NCBI RefSeq assembly: GCF_000004195.4 | Contig: NC_030684.2 | Location: 69,485,392-69,549,391 of the forward strand | Reading direction: 5' to 3' | Source of the DNA: Xenopus tropicalis | Taxonomy: Eukaryota; Chordata; Amphibia; Anura; Pipidae | Length of the DNA: 64,000 nucleotides | Shown here: in pieces, positions 11,537 through 22,461 of the stretch | How positions within the stretch are numbered: position 1 is the first letter of the stretch | How the letters are laid out: each line of letters begins with the position of its first letter | Made by a program: the position numbers and the translations under genes | The notes under the pieces: model-generated | What the model was told of the DNA's origin: nothing | The model's input: only the letters and a program-made list of their open reading frames with translations | The model's database searches: none

Positions 11537-12309
11537 ATCAACGATTCACCATAAGTGTAACTGGAAGTGCTGCTGCTATGAGGAAAAGGGTTAATGCTAT
11601 GTCACTTGTTTGTATGTATATTGTTTAGTACGCAAGTTAAAATTTAAATTTAAATGACCCCTTCTAATAGGGATAGGGCATAAGTATGCCATGGAATACC
11701 CTGAGTCACTTAGCCAAGAAAGGCAGTAGGAAGTATGTTGACCAAAGTGCAATATAAGGGATAATGATGAGTTTAAGGCTACAAGAAGAACTTCTCATCC
11801 ATGTTAACAAGAGACAATACTGCAATGGTGTCATATCATTTTGAGCCCCTAAAAGTACTGGAAGATTGGATGTTTTGTTGGCAGCAATTCATTTACTCTA
11901 GTGTAGATGACAAAATGTCCAAAGTTACATTCGTACCAGGATTAATGGTGCCTTGCAAGGCAACTTTGGACAACTACGTTGTGTGGACCATATCCATTGC
12001 CACTGGTGATTTACATTACTGGAGGAGATTAAAAAACAAACTATAACCCATCCCATGTGCTAGTGCCCTTATAAGTAACAGAAATCAAAATGCTTGCTGT
12101 GTCATAAGTGTAGCTAACGAATGCAGGTTTAGCTTAAATCATACATGTTGGAACCGGGGGCCCATAATTTGCACCCCGGTCCGAGAAGTAAGTACAGGTG
12201 GCCTGTGTATGGAGCTGAAAATCTGCTCTTGTGGCACCTGGCTCAAATTGCATCATCTGCATCAAGGAGTTGAGGCTTCTGAGGGTCAGGATAGGAAAGC
12301 CCCAGGCAT

Positions 12310-12540
12310 TACTTAGGGGGGCATTTACTAATGTTCGATTTTTGTCACAATTAAAATTTTTTGTGCCAAAATACAATTTTGTTGCAGGAAAAAATGTGTT
12401 TTTTCCATGATTTATTATCCAACAAAACTGCAGTAAAAATAATCCATCTAACATCTGTTGAGATCATGTAGAAGTCAATGGCAGGTGTCATTTCTACAAC
12501 TTGAAGATTTTTCTTTGCTTCATGGTTTTAGGGTTTTGTT
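12310..12540. mobile_element. Fragment of GGGGCA-TTTA-ended MITE
   Basis: Starts AGGGGGGCATTTACTAATG, which resembles the inverse of the right end of the element finishing at 39054 (TGATAAATGTGCCCC). Only the beginning is recognisable. The rest is T- and A-rich. Confidence 0.4.
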
Positions 12541-12543
12541 CAC

Positions 12544-12812
12544 TACTGATGAGCAAATCTGTCCCATTTCATTTCGCTGAAAAATTTGCAAAAATTACTT
12601 TTTTCTTATGTGCGCAACTTTTTTTCTCACTCCAAATTCATTAAAGTCAACTGGTGTTTTTTCTCACTTCTACACGACTTTTTAGGCAACAAATTTTTTT
12701 ACATGTGACATATGTGTGAATTTCTTTCTTACGCACACAACTTTTGACGCAGTTTTGCAATACAATCCACAGATGGCGTAATGCGGAATTTTGGCCCAAA
12801 TCCATGCCTGCA
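12544..12812. mobile_element. hAT-type MITE (TAGTGATG family), rearranged
   Basis: It starts TACTGATGAGCAAATCTG, carries the internal TAAAGTCAACTGG word also found in the copy near 37965, and ends near AAATCCATGCCTG without a terminal CATCACTA. Confidence 0.65.
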
Positions 12813-12869
12813 TTAGTGCAACAATACAAAACAAAAATGATTTTAGAAGGTTTTTCAGCATCTTTTTTT

Positions 12870-13064
12870 ATGTCATTTTCTTTGTAGTAATAAAACAGTA
12901 CCATGTATTTCATCCCAGCTAAGATATAATGAATCATTTTAGGAAACAAAACAATTCTACTGGGTTTATTTAATGTTTAAACTATTTTTTAGCAGACTTA
13001 AGGTATGGAGATCCAAATTACGGAAAGACCCCTTATCCGGAAAACCTCAGGTCCCATACCTGTA
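12870..13064. mobile_element. TA-flanked MITE (CAGGTATGGGACC family), partial
   Basis: Antisense copy. It carries GTAATAAAACAGTACCATG, GGTATGGAGATCCAAATTAC, and the terminal GGTCCCATACCTGTA. The left end is missing. Confidence 0.75.
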
Positions 13065-14574
13065 ACCAGCTGCTTTGTATTTAATGCCAATAAATTACAT
13101 AAAATGATATTTCTGACAGAATTCTACGTTTTTTTAGATTTGTAAATGTGTCCCTTACACTGAAGGAGTGAGTAAACAGCAACACTGTACATTCATAAAA
13201 TGTGATTAAGAATATAATTTACTTCTTATTATTGTTTATGGAATATATTATATGCACTGCCTGATGTCTAAAGGTATTAATTTATCATGAATAATTAATG
13301 TTAATTATATTTTAGCATAAATGTATTCATTAACATAAAAAAGCCTGAATATATCATTGTTACAATATGTGCAAAGAAACTTAAATATCGTGTTATTTCT
13401 TTTTTTTTTTTTTTCTTTAAGACATGTTGCTCAGAGATGGGATCAACTCATTAAAAAGTAAATACATGGGATTCTGTTACATTTTCTAAATGTGTTAAAA
13501 TGCATGTATGGTGCATTATGCCAGATAATTAAAATGTAGATTTCTGTATCTATGCACTCTTTTGTTATTGCCTAAATACTTTCAAGCAAGTTGTCTTTTC
13601 AAACATGTGGTCAGCTGTTGTATTCACATATGGTCAAATGATCAAAGTCTGAACTCCACTCTAATTGTCCCCTGCTGCTTGTCTACTCTCTCCCTGATCA
13701 AGGTCCCAGCAGGTGAGGAGAAAAGCATGAGAAATCGTCTAGCAGGAGAATGCACCAGTGAGAGGCCCAAGCTGAATGAAATAAAGACTTCTAGTACATC
13801 ACCCTGACAGAACAGGACCAGGGAAAATGTCTGGATTCTCTTGATTGTTTTTGTTAATAAGATCCGATCAGTTTTCTTCCTCCCCAACACATAAATCACT
13901 GCCAGTCAATAAACTCTTGCATTCTTCCTTGCTAAAGAGCATGTAATGTTTGTTTACTCGCCTAAGCAGGAAGGTGCTAAATTATAGTATTTCGCGTGTT
14001 TGTGAAAATCATAGCCCTCCTTTTCACTTCTGCCTGGCATTGTTTGTGCAGAGTTAACTCTGCCAGATGGCTCCTTATTGTCATTGGTTTGTACACCTCA
14101 CTATAGGATCAGTTCAAGACCAAATGGTGTGAAAAGTGTTAACGCTTAAAGGATTTAATTCAAGCAAATCCACACTTTGACGAACATTCATAGTCTATTC
14201 AGCTCACCCATTTATATATGGTCTTGACAGTGGAAGTGACAAAGAAAAAAAAATACAATACGCCGATCATTTTTATACAATATTTCTTTATTTTCCCTTT
14301 ACTTGACTATACATCTGGGGGACTGAGAACAGAATATTACACTTAAACCTGTAGATATATGCTGCTCAGATAGTACACTTCAGTCATTTGCTTAGTATTT
14401 TTCTACCAAAAGGGGGAGAAAAGAATGGGGTGGCTATCATATTTATTAAAAAATGTAAAACAATTGTCTCCAACTTTTTTTTTTTAACCAAAAATGTCTT
14501 TCTGTATTTATAGATTTCCCTTAGATTTATTTGATTTTCTCTTATACTTAATTTACAATTTTTATTGTATAAGT
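13065..14574. other. Repeat-poor stretch with candidate microexon
   Basis: No transposon ends. A T24-type pyrimidine run (13400-13414) precedes the candidate microexon listed separately. Around 13600-13900 both strands carry open frames of about 81-85 codons with no recognisable domain; one includes AATAAAG near 13781. It could be intronic DNA, but no gene can be called. Confidence 0.35.
13422..13457 (+). other. Candidate 36-nt microexon
   Basis: A long T-rich tract ends TTTCTTTAAG, an acceptor-like site. It is followed by 36 bases that in one frame read HVAQRWDQLIK, then GTAAAT, a good donor-like site. Length 36 keeps the reading frame. I do not recognise the peptide with certainty and see no neighbouring exon in the window, so this is only a lead; a chance AG/GT pair around a poly-T run is a real alternative. 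Confidence 0.2.
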
Positions 14575-14582
14575 AAAATAAT

Positions 14583-14718
14583 TAGTGATGAGCGAATCTG
14601 TCCCGTTTTGCTTTGCCGACAAATTCGTGAAACGGCGCAAAATTCACAAAATGGGCAATGGTGAAACGCGGAAATTCGCCACCAATCCATGCCTGGCGAA
14701 AAATTTAGCTCATCACTA
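14583..14718. mobile_element. hAT-type MITE, minimal copy
   Basis: The smallest complete copy (136 bp): TAGTGATGAGCGAATCTG at the left, TTTAGCTCATCACTA at the right, and an exact 8-bp duplication AAAATAAT on both sides (14575-14582 and 14719-14726). It lacks the tandem array present in larger copies, so it shows that the array is not needed for mobility. Confidence 0.92.
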
Positions 14719-14867
14719 AAAATAATGCTTCCTTACTTTACTTGTGACAGGAGTTTGTGCCAGGCCGCAAAGACTCCCTTCTTTTTGTATATACTGTAAG
14801 TTCTAGCACACCGCTAGTTTGATCAGCACTGTATAATAAAAATCTAACTTAAGGGATTCTTCATCAT

Positions 14868-15010
14868 CCTTATCATTTATTTATAGAACGCCAGCATGTT
14901 ACACAGTGCTTTACCATAATCTATACCCAACAGGGTCTGACAATAATTTAACAAACAAGGTTTGGACACAGGGGTCAAAGCTGGAAGAAGGCCCTGTTTG
15001 AAATTACTCA
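14868..15010 (-). mobile_element. L2-like LINE 3' end, antisense
   Basis: Starts TTATCATTTATTTATAGAAC then GCCAGCATGTTACACAGTGC, the complement of the TGTAAAGCGCT...TATAAATAAA 3' end seen in the other copies, and ends near GAAGGCCCTG. It is diverged. Confidence 0.6.
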
Positions 15011-15394
15011 ACAACCCCACGGCACACTAAGTAGTGTCATCTCCCACATAAAATATATATATATAGCACCTTAAATTGACCTGCTGCTACCCATTGCATT
15101 TTCAGATAAGAAGCATGTGACATCACAAGTGTATATTATATTTGTGTATATTCGTGTATTGTTATACAATTACAATGGGGCAGCAATGGGGTGGGGAAGC
15201 TGGGGGCAATTTCTGGTGTTTTGACCCCATGTTTTAAAATAATATAGACAAATAACAAAGAAATGCCCTGTGGACTGCATATATATATGTCTCAACTGAA
15301 ACAAATATTTATTTGAAAAAGGTGTTGCAGATTTCAATCGAAATATAAATAATTGCAATGGGCTTCTTATCACACCTATCCATGGGAATCCAAG

Positions 15395-15730
15395 TAAAGG
15401 TGGCCATACATGGTAGCCAAATGGGTGGATCTTCTCCTGATATCCCCTCCGAAAGGGTGATATCAGGCTAATTTGATCATTTGGCCCTAGGGCCAAACAA
15501 CCAAATTACAATGCTGGGCATAGGCACCGTCGGACTAAGGACCACATCGATGAACTCATGCGGTACCCGATCCAACGAAAAATTAAACCTGCCCGATCGC
15601 GATTTGCCCAATTTTAGGGCAGATATCGGTCAGACAGGCCCATCGGGCCCATACACGGGCAGATAAGCTGCCGAATTGGTCTAAAAGTCCCAAATTGGCA
15701 GCTGAAATCTGTTGTTGTATGGTCACCTTA
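15395..15730. mobile_element. TTAA-type MITE (AAGGTGGCCATACA ends), copy 1
   Basis: The left end TAAAGGTGGCCATACATGG and the right end TGTATGGTCACCTTAA are inverted repeats. The interior is GC-richer, with several short palindromes (GATATCAGG near 15450, GGGCCATCGGGCCC-type near 15640). Its right TTAA is also the left TTAA of the next element. The chance open frames across it are not genes. Confidence 0.75.
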
Positions 15731-16065
15731 AAGGAACAGTAACACCAAAAAATGAAAGTGTTTAATATATTACATACAATTGACCTGCATTTGTAAAAGG
15801 TGTGTTTTTGCTTTAGAAACACTACTATAGTTTATATAAATAAGCTGCTATGTAGCCATGGGGGCAGCCATTCAAACTGGAAAAAAAGGAGAAAAGGCAC
15901 AGGTTACATAGCAGATAACAGATAAGCTGTGTTGAATACAATGGGAGTCTACACAGCTTATCTGTTTTCTGCTATGTAACCTGTGCCCTTTCTCTTTTTT
16001 CCAGTTTGAATGGCAACAGTACATTATATTTTAACATTCATTTTTGTTGTTACTGTTACCTTTAA
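15728..16065. mobile_element. T2/Kolobok-type foldback MITE
   Basis: TTAAAGGAACAGTAACACC at the left and TACTGTTACCTTTAA at the right, each ending in TTAA. The central arms match as inverted copies: GGTTACATAGCAGATAACAG near 15903 against TTTCTGCTATGTAACC near 15966. The TTAAAGG terminus fits the T2 family of Xenopus MITEs, which has been linked to Kolobok transposons. It is non-coding. Confidence 0.85.
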
Positions 16066-16677
16066 AGCTGACCATAAATGGGACAATTTAAGCTGCAGAG
16101 CAAACCTGTCCAGTAACTTATTGGCCCTTTTATATGGACAAATTGACCAATTTCTGAGGAGTAGACATATCTATCCTTAGCCCCAAGAGACAAATAACAA
16201 TATCCAGTTTAAGAACAAAACAGCTTTTATCAATAGATATAAACATTTCTATTTGAGGTCATTTTAATTCATTCCTTAAATTACCTTGAATCTCTATGTA
16301 CCAAAAAGTATTGCCCTTTGAAATGCATGCCCAAAATGCAACCAGCCCATTGTGATATGCCAGGTGGAGTTAGGTGGGAAAGAGAAGCCAGCAAACTACT
16401 GTTACCCCTTGGTAGGAACCTTTGCAGCATCAAGCCAGCCCCCCCCCCCAAAAAAAAAACTTTCTAGCAAAGCCGAAAAAAGTCCAAACTTCAGTCCATA
16501 GGGAGGCAGTGCTCTTAACTTACTTCTCTTCCAATTATCTGAGCTGTTTGCCTGAATGTTTGGAACAACAAAACGGAAGCCATATTACATATGGTTCTTC
16601 TAGACTCTCCATCTACTTGGGCTACTGGCTGATCAGGTAGAGAGTGCACCCAATTGGCCCTTATATGGTTACCTTAA
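16062..16677. mobile_element. TTAA-type MITE (AAGGTGGCCATACA ends), copy 2
   Basis: Starts TTAAAGCTGACCATAAATGG and ends TTATATGGTTACCTTAA, decayed versions of the ends of copy 1. It is longer (616 bp), with extra internal sequence including a C10-A9 run at about 16441-16459. It begins at the TTAA that closes the preceding T2 element. Confidence 0.65.
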
Positions 16678-17094
16678 GTCATCAAGTTATTTATAATGCG
16701 TTACACAATAACAGTGGTGGAATATAATTAGCTGCTTCTCACTGCCTTTTATTTCAACCTCACTCTCTCTTCAAAGAAATATTAATCGGATATAATTACC
16801 TGTGGCAGGCCAGCTGGGCCAACACTGTTGGCTAAACCATAGGGGAATATTTATTAGCTATCATGCATAAGGCTTGGAATAATCAGTGGCAGAAAACACA
16901 GGTTGGTTCCTTAGCTCGCTCAAATGAAAAAAAAAAAACTGTAACAAAATACTATCAATGCCAGAAAACACTAGTGACATAAGGAACACACTGCTCTGAT
17001 TATACTAAAGGCTATGTAAGTAAGTAATGCAGCTGTGGCATTGGGCAGGCAGAGTTCATATATTGAGAATCAATCTAGACTATGTAGTCATAAT
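16678..17094. other. Stretch without recognised feature
   Basis: AT-rich, with an A12 run near 16930. No supported gene or transposon end. Confidence 0.35.
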
Positions 17095-17589
17095 AGTATA
17101 ATAAAACAGTACCTTGTAAATTGATGGTGGCTAAGCTGCATGAATCTATATTGATCTATATTGGCGGCATAACAATTCAGTTGTGTTTATTTAATGTTTA
17201 ATTGATTTTTAGTGGATCTACAGCAGGGATCCCCAACCTTTTTTTACTTGTGAGCAACATTCAACTGTAAAAAGAATTAGGGAGCAACACAAGCATGAAA
17301 ACTGTTCCTTGGGTTACAAATAGGGGCTCTGATTAGCTATTTGGTAGCGCCTATATGGACTGGCAGCCTACAGGAGGCTCTGTTTGGCAGTACACCGGGT
17401 TTTTATGCAACCAAAACTTTCCCAAAAGCCAGGAATTCAAAAATAAGCACCTTCTTTGAGGTCACTTGGAGCAACATCCAAGGGACTGGTGAGCAACATG
17501 TTGCTCACGAGCCACTGGTTGGGGATCACTGATCTACAGTATGGTGATCCAAACTACAGAAAGATCCCTTATTTAGAAAATTCCAGAAA
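17095..17589. mobile_element. TA-flanked MITE (CAGGTATGGGACC family) split by a hAT
   Basis: Antisense copy. The left part has TAATAAAACAGTACCTTG and GTTTATTTAATGTTTAATTG; after the hAT insertion it resumes with TATGGTGATCCAAACTAC and AAAGATCCCTTATTTAG. The split point carries the 8-bp duplication ATCTACAG, so the MITE was in place before the hAT arrived. The outer ends are not complete. Confidence 0.8.
17224..17531. mobile_element. hAT element, CAGGGATCCCCAACC family, copy 1
   Basis: CAGGGATCCCCAACCTTTTT at the left and GTTGGGGATCACTG at the right, with an exact 8-bp duplication ATCTACAG (17216-17223 and 17532-17539). The internal words GAGCAACA and CAAGCATG recur in copies 2 and 3. It is 308 bp and non-coding. 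Confidence 0.92.
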
Positions 17590-18104
17590 TGCCATATTTT
17601 ATATACTAAACTGACTGCACTAGTCAAAAGTTTCAGCATATTTATAGTAGTAATGATACAGGTCTTTACAGTTATCACAGGATTCTGTTGGATTCTGCTA
17701 GAACTGTTCCGGACAGCGAACATGCTCAGTGCGCTCTGAGCAGCTGGTGAGATGCTAAGTTTAGGGGTCGTTGTCAAATAAACTGATGCTACTGATCTGA
17801 TTATTAAATTCTGATGTTAATTGCACGGGTTTCAGAGCTGCCATGTTAGGTGGACCCAAATGAATCACTAATATGCCTTATACTGTTACATTTATATTCT
17901 ATATATACAGTATATTGTGAGCTCAGTAAGTGACAGCAGCACAGAGCATGTGCTGTGAATCAGCAGAAAAGAAGATTGGGAGCTACTGGGGCATCTTTGG
18001 GGCACAGATCTTCCCTGCTAAAGGGTGTGGTTGCCTTAGGCTGGTACAGAAGCACAAAACATAATGTACAAAATGTCTAGCCTATTTCTTTAGTTCTCCT
18101 TTAA
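17590..18104. mobile_element. T2/Kolobok-type element, left end truncated
   Basis: The right end reads TTTAGTTCTCCTTTAA, the TTAAAGGAGAAC terminus in antisense. The body (GTACAGAAGCACAAAACATA, CTACTGGGGCATCTTTGG, AATCAGCAGAAAAGAAGA) is one I recall as an abundant Xenopus MITE. No left TTAA terminus is visible; it meets the TA-type MITE directly. Confidence 0.7.
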
Positions 18105-18651
18105 GCCTTGCAGGGTTATTTCCTTGTCACATCAGACATTTAAAACATTTTGTGATTGTTAGCTGTACCTTAGCTGACATTTCTTTTCTGTTCTGGTAAA
18201 TTTAAAGGGATTCTGTCATGATTTTTATGCTGTACTTTTTATTTCTAAATTACACTGTTTACATAGCAAATAATTCACTCTACCATTAAAATGTTATTCT
18301 TGAACCAACAAATGTATTTTTATTTGGTTGTAATATTGGTGTGTAGGTGCCATCTCTGTGCATTGTGCCTGAGTCTGAGCTTTCAGAAGGAGCCAGCGCT
18401 ACACATTAGAACTGCTTTCAGGTAACCTTTTGTTTCTCCTACTCCCATGTAACTGAAGGAGTCCCAAGCCAGACTTGGATTCTTACTATTGAGTTCTATT
18501 CTCATATCTACTGGGAGCTGCTATCTTGCTACCTTCCCATTGTTCTGATGATCGGCAGCTGGAAGGGGGAGGAAGGGGGGGGGGGTGATATCACTGCAAC
18601 TTGCAACGCAGCAGTAAAGTGTGACTCAAGTTTATCTTCTTACCTTATTGG

Positions 18652-19045
18652 GAAATGTATGTATGTATGTATGTATATCTTTATTTATAAAGCGCTACTT
18701 ATGTACGCAGCGCTGTACAGTAGAATTCATTAATACAGACAGGGGGGTTAAAGATAATGGATAAACACAAAGTACAACAATAAATACAAATAAATACAAG
18801 GTACAGTTGCAATAAGAGTCAGAAACACAAGATGAAGGAGGTCCCTGCCCCGTAGAGCTTACAATCTATATGGGAGGGTAACTAACAGACACAAATAGGC
18901 AAATATAAGTGCTATAGGTCACAGTGGGTGACATTACAGTATAAGTGCCAGTTTCCAGATCAGGTGCTGGGCGAGTGCTCCATAAGGTAGTCTTTAAGTT
19001 TAGTTTTAAAAAGACTGAGGGAGGATTCTCCCTGAAGAATATGGC
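18652..19045 (-). mobile_element. L2-like LINE 3' end with C-terminal ORF relic
   Basis: On the minus strand the sequence reads from a relic of the polyprotein C-terminus (FKTKLKDYLMEHSP-like, the usual FK-LKTYLF tail of L2) through AAGCTCTACGGGGCAGGGAC to GCTTTATAAATAAAG and a TACA tail. This links the short 'TATAAATAAA' ends elsewhere in the window to an L2-type LINE. It is 5'-truncated. Confidence 0.75.
18656..18677. repeat. TATG microsatellite
   Basis: Five or so TATG units forming the tail of the antisense L2-like end. Confidence 0.8.
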
Positions 19046-19307
19046 TAGCCTCATGTGAAATTTAAAAATGAAATCTAAAAAAATCAGTTCGCACTTTAAA
19101 TAAACAGATTTCATTGCAGGATTCTGCTGGAGAAGCTCTATTAACTGATGTGTTTTGAAAAAAAAAATGTTTTCCCATGACAGCATTCCTTTCAATTATC
19201 ATCGTTTTCATGTAGCAAAAGATTGAGCTCTGATTGCAACTTTATATTTAGGGTCTGAGCCAGAAATCAAGACAAAACTGCTACCTTTATCCAAAAAGGA
19301 GGTAGAG

Positions 19308-19465
19308 CAGGGGTGGGCAAACATTTTGGCTCAGGGGCCACATTGACTTTTAAAATTTGACGGCGTTACGCCGTCTCCACTCGTCAGTCCAAGTCTCGCA
19401 TAATGAGACTTGCGGAGTTGACGGGCCGGATTAAAAAGTTTATAAAAATTATATAATGGGGGGCC
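19308..19465 (+). mobile_element. hAT (Charlie-like) end fragment
   Basis: Begins CAGGGGTGGGCAAACATTTT then GGCTCAGGGGCCACATTGAC, the characteristic left end of many vertebrate Charlie-type hAT elements. The GGGCCGGAT word follows near 19421. The opposite terminus is not seen, so it is truncated or deleted. Confidence 0.7.
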
Positions 19466-19533
19466 CACCCTGAGCATTAGTCTGGGTTATAGTAAGGGGT
19501 GAATATTTAATTGCTGTATTACCTGTATAACTG

Positions 19534-19772
19534 TTAGGACTGAACTACACATGAAATTTCGATCAGATTTTGTGGGTCAGACTTTTGTTCCTGCGTCTAC
19601 ATCTAACAGTCAATGTATTTCAATGAGAAGAAAAAAGTCTGTCAGACACCATCAGATTTTATCTTGTCGGATGGAGACGCAGCATGCAGCATTCCCTTCC
19701 CACAGGCGCGTCATGTCAGATGGCAAATGTCGACCTGACACTATCTTACAAACGCTTCCATGTAGTTGGGGC
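19534..19772. mobile_element. Possible MITE (GGACTGAACTACACATG end)
   Basis: The left GGACTGAACTACACATG and right CCATGTAGTTGGGGCC are imperfect inverted repeats. The interior is GC-richer than the flanks, with inverted words such as ATCAGATTTT. Family not identified. Confidence 0.45.
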
Positions 19773-20032
19773 CAGGTTTACAGTATATTTATTTGTAACC
19801 AGTTTCTAAATTAAAGAAGCCCTGACTAAAGACCCAGAAATTTGGGCCTGAGTGCAAGATGTCAGAATGATCATCCCTATATATTATTAGGAAAACAAGC
19901 AGATCTTTTTGAGAAGGGAGTCTGTAAGTAACCGAGTATAAAATGCCTGTGCAGAATGTTGGTTTCAGGTGCTTTGCTTCCCACCCTGCACACGGAGGAG
20001 GTGTTAAATGATGTGCACAGACATTATTGTTA

Positions 20033-20190
20033 TTAACATTTATTTATAAAGCGCCAACATATTCCGCAGCGCTGTACAACAAGTGGGTTTCATACATTGG
20101 ACATACAGAGTAACATATAAAGCAACCAATAACCGATACAAAAGGTGAAGAGAGCCCTGCCCAAAAGAGCTTACAATCTACAAATGACAC
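20033..20190 (-). mobile_element. L2-like LINE/SINE 3' end, antisense
   Basis: Reads TTTATTTATAAAGCGCCAAC, ATATTCCGCAGCGCTGTACA and GAGCCCTGCCCAAAAGAGC followed by TTACAATCTA, the standard antisense form of this frog 3' end. Well preserved. It could be a SINE using the same tail. Confidence 0.8.
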
Positions 20191-20293
20191 CAATGATAGG
20201 CCAAGATTTTGTTTGCAAACATTTAAGGGCTTATGTGTTTCCAAATTGCTGGAGAATGCTTTAGTGTGTTTCCTGAGAAATGTTACAAGCATA

Positions 20294-20674
20294 ATAGAGG
20301 GGATTACAGACAGATGGGGGGATCTTATCCCCTAAAAGGTCAGTGCACCAGAGGCTACCCATTTAGATTAGAGGAATGGAGCTTCCATTTGAAGCAGCGT
20401 AGGTGGTTTTTCACGGTGAGGGCAGTGAGGTTGTGGAATGCCCTTGCTAGAGATGTTGTAATGGCAGATTCTGTTAATGCCTTTAAGAGGCCTGGATGAG
20501 TTCTTGAACAAGCATAGTATCCAAGGCTATTGTGATACTAATATCTACAATTAAAATTGATGTTGGTATGAGTCAGTATGAGTGTGTGTATATATGTGCA
20601 CTGGGGTTTGTTTGAAGGGGATGGACTTGATGGACTTTGGTCTCTTCTCAACCCATCTTAACTATGTAACTATG
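20294..20674 (+). mobile_element. CR1/Rex1-like LINE 3' end, sense
   Basis: Plus-strand frame ending at 20499 carries FRLEEWSFHLKQRRWFFTV, then RAVRLWNALA and a SFKK-like stretch (NAFKRP), the C-terminal tail of a CR1/L2/Rex1-type polyprotein, followed by SIQGYC-like codons in a shifted frame. The 3' UTR has GGACTTGATGGACTTTGGTC and ends CTTAACTATGTAACTATG. It is 5'-truncated and frameshifted. Confidence 0.82.
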
Positions 20675-22150
20675 TGCCTACTTGTTTCTGTGGAAATGTT
20701 CATGTTTCTGTATGCACAGGGAGTTAAGGCTGGAGCTGTGCATTGTACCAGATTGTACCAGAAGGGTGGGGCCTCTACATTGTTTTTTTCTATGAGAATT
20801 CCATTACTGGGCCCACCAGTCTGTAGATCCCTTGTTGCTAATTACCAGGGCAATTCAGTCACCTAGGTGGCTCTTTAGCTAGAGTAACATTATTGGGTCA
20901 TGATCTATTATGATAGAGTGTCTCGATTTTGAATGTTGAACTGCACTACAATACAAAATATAGAAAATAGTATTTGCATAAATAGTGCAGGAAAAGCTTA
21001 CATGAAAAATGCACCCCTCACTAAAGTAGACAATAAAAGAGGAGAATACAGAACATATTATGGGTCAGATTCAGTGAAAGACTAGAAAATTACAGGGACA
21101 TTTTTAATTAAACTAGAAGATACATTTTTCTTATGAAACTGAATCTCGCCCAATATACAATACAGAAAAAACTGTAAACTCTCAAATACAAAGTATAGGA
21201 AAGTCAAGAATCACTACACAATACATGGTCAGCTGTCATTCTTGTAAGGCAAGTAAAAGATGGTAGAGAGATTATTCAGATGTGGAAAACATCCAACCAA
21301 ACCACTAAACAGTAACAAAAATACACTAAAAGAGTTAATTGTTTACAAACATGACAACAAAAATGGAACTAAGACTAAAATACTTTGGACTTTATCATGA
21401 AAGGCTAACTGAGTGCTCCAAATTGTCCAGATGTTTTCATTCACGTGGCTAGAGAATAAATAGGTTATCTGGTCAGACATCGTGATTGTGGTGAGTGTAA
21501 TGCTATTAATAATTTATCACCAGCGTCACCTCCAGAAATCATTTTGATCAGATTCTTTGTTTTGAAATGCTTGGAAGACGACATAGTGTTCCAGGCAGAG
21601 CATATCCCCAGGGCCCATAAGAGAGTGGCTGAAGCACCGTCTAGATGTAACTTGCGTTATAAGAAATCAGCAAGCACAAATGACAAGTAACTTCTGTCCC
21701 CAGTGTTTTGAAGTTAAAAGAAAACAGATGAGGTGATCTAATACAAAAACCCATACTGATACAACCCCCTGCAAAAAGAAAAGGTTAAATAGTCTTCTAG
21801 ATTAAATAGGCAAATAATGCCTTCTAATAGAAATTTAAGAAGGCACTGTTGTGTAAATTACAAAATCACCCCCCCCCCAAAAAAAAAATCAGAGCTTCTT
21901 GACTTGTTTTATAGCAACAATCACTTATATGAGACTTTAAGAAAGTTGTGTGTTACCAGTACACACATCACACAGGTGTATAATGCTATACATGCAAACA
22001 AACCACATCTAGTAATAAACAAATATCCATTATGCACATACCTCAGTATAGCAGTGCTTCAATAGCAATATGTGTAAATGTAGCAGTATATAGTAAGAAT
22101 GCAATTATACCATATCCATGTTTTCTGTAAAGTATATATAACTAGGGATA
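20675..22150. other. Stretch without recognised gene
   Basis: AT-rich, with a C10-A8 run near 21870-21888. No supported gene. The word CTGGGCCCACCAGTCTG near 20808 resembles a hAT end but stands alone. Confidence 0.35.
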
Positions 22151-22158
22151 ACAAGTAG

Positions 22159-22461
22159 TATAGGTATGGGACATGTTATCCAGAATGCTTGGGAACTGGG
22201 GTTTTCTGGATAAGGGACCTATCTGTAATTTGGAACTCCCTACCTTAAGGCTAACAAAAAATCATTTAAACATAGAATTAACAAAATAGGATTGTTTTTC
22301 CTGCAATGAGGATTAATTATATCTTTGTTGGGATCAAGTACAAGGTACTGTTTTATTACTACAACAAAAAAGGATATCATTTTTAGAAATTATTAATTTA
22401 TTTGATACCTGTCGGAGCTTTCTGGATAACAGGTTTCTGGATAATGGATCCTATAACTGTA
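22159..22461. mobile_element. TA-flanked MITE (CAGGTATGGGACC family), complete
   Basis: Sense orientation, 303 bp: TATAGGTATGGGACATG at the left and CTGGATAATGGATCC then TATAACTGTA at the right. Internal CAAGTACAAGGTACTG and TTTTATTACTACA match the other copies. Both ends are adjacent to TA, which fits Tc1/mariner-type insertion. Confidence 0.85.

Larger units (their letters stand above)
18202..19195. mobile_element. Kolobok-like element interrupted by an L2 end
   Basis: TTAAAGGGATTCTGTCATG at 18202 and CATGACAGCATTCCTTTCAA at the far end are inverted repeats; the right TTAA has become TTCAA. The inside between about 18652 and 19045 is an antisense L2-like LINE end. Without that insertion the element would be about 600 bp. 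No transposase frame is visible. Confidence 0.8.
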
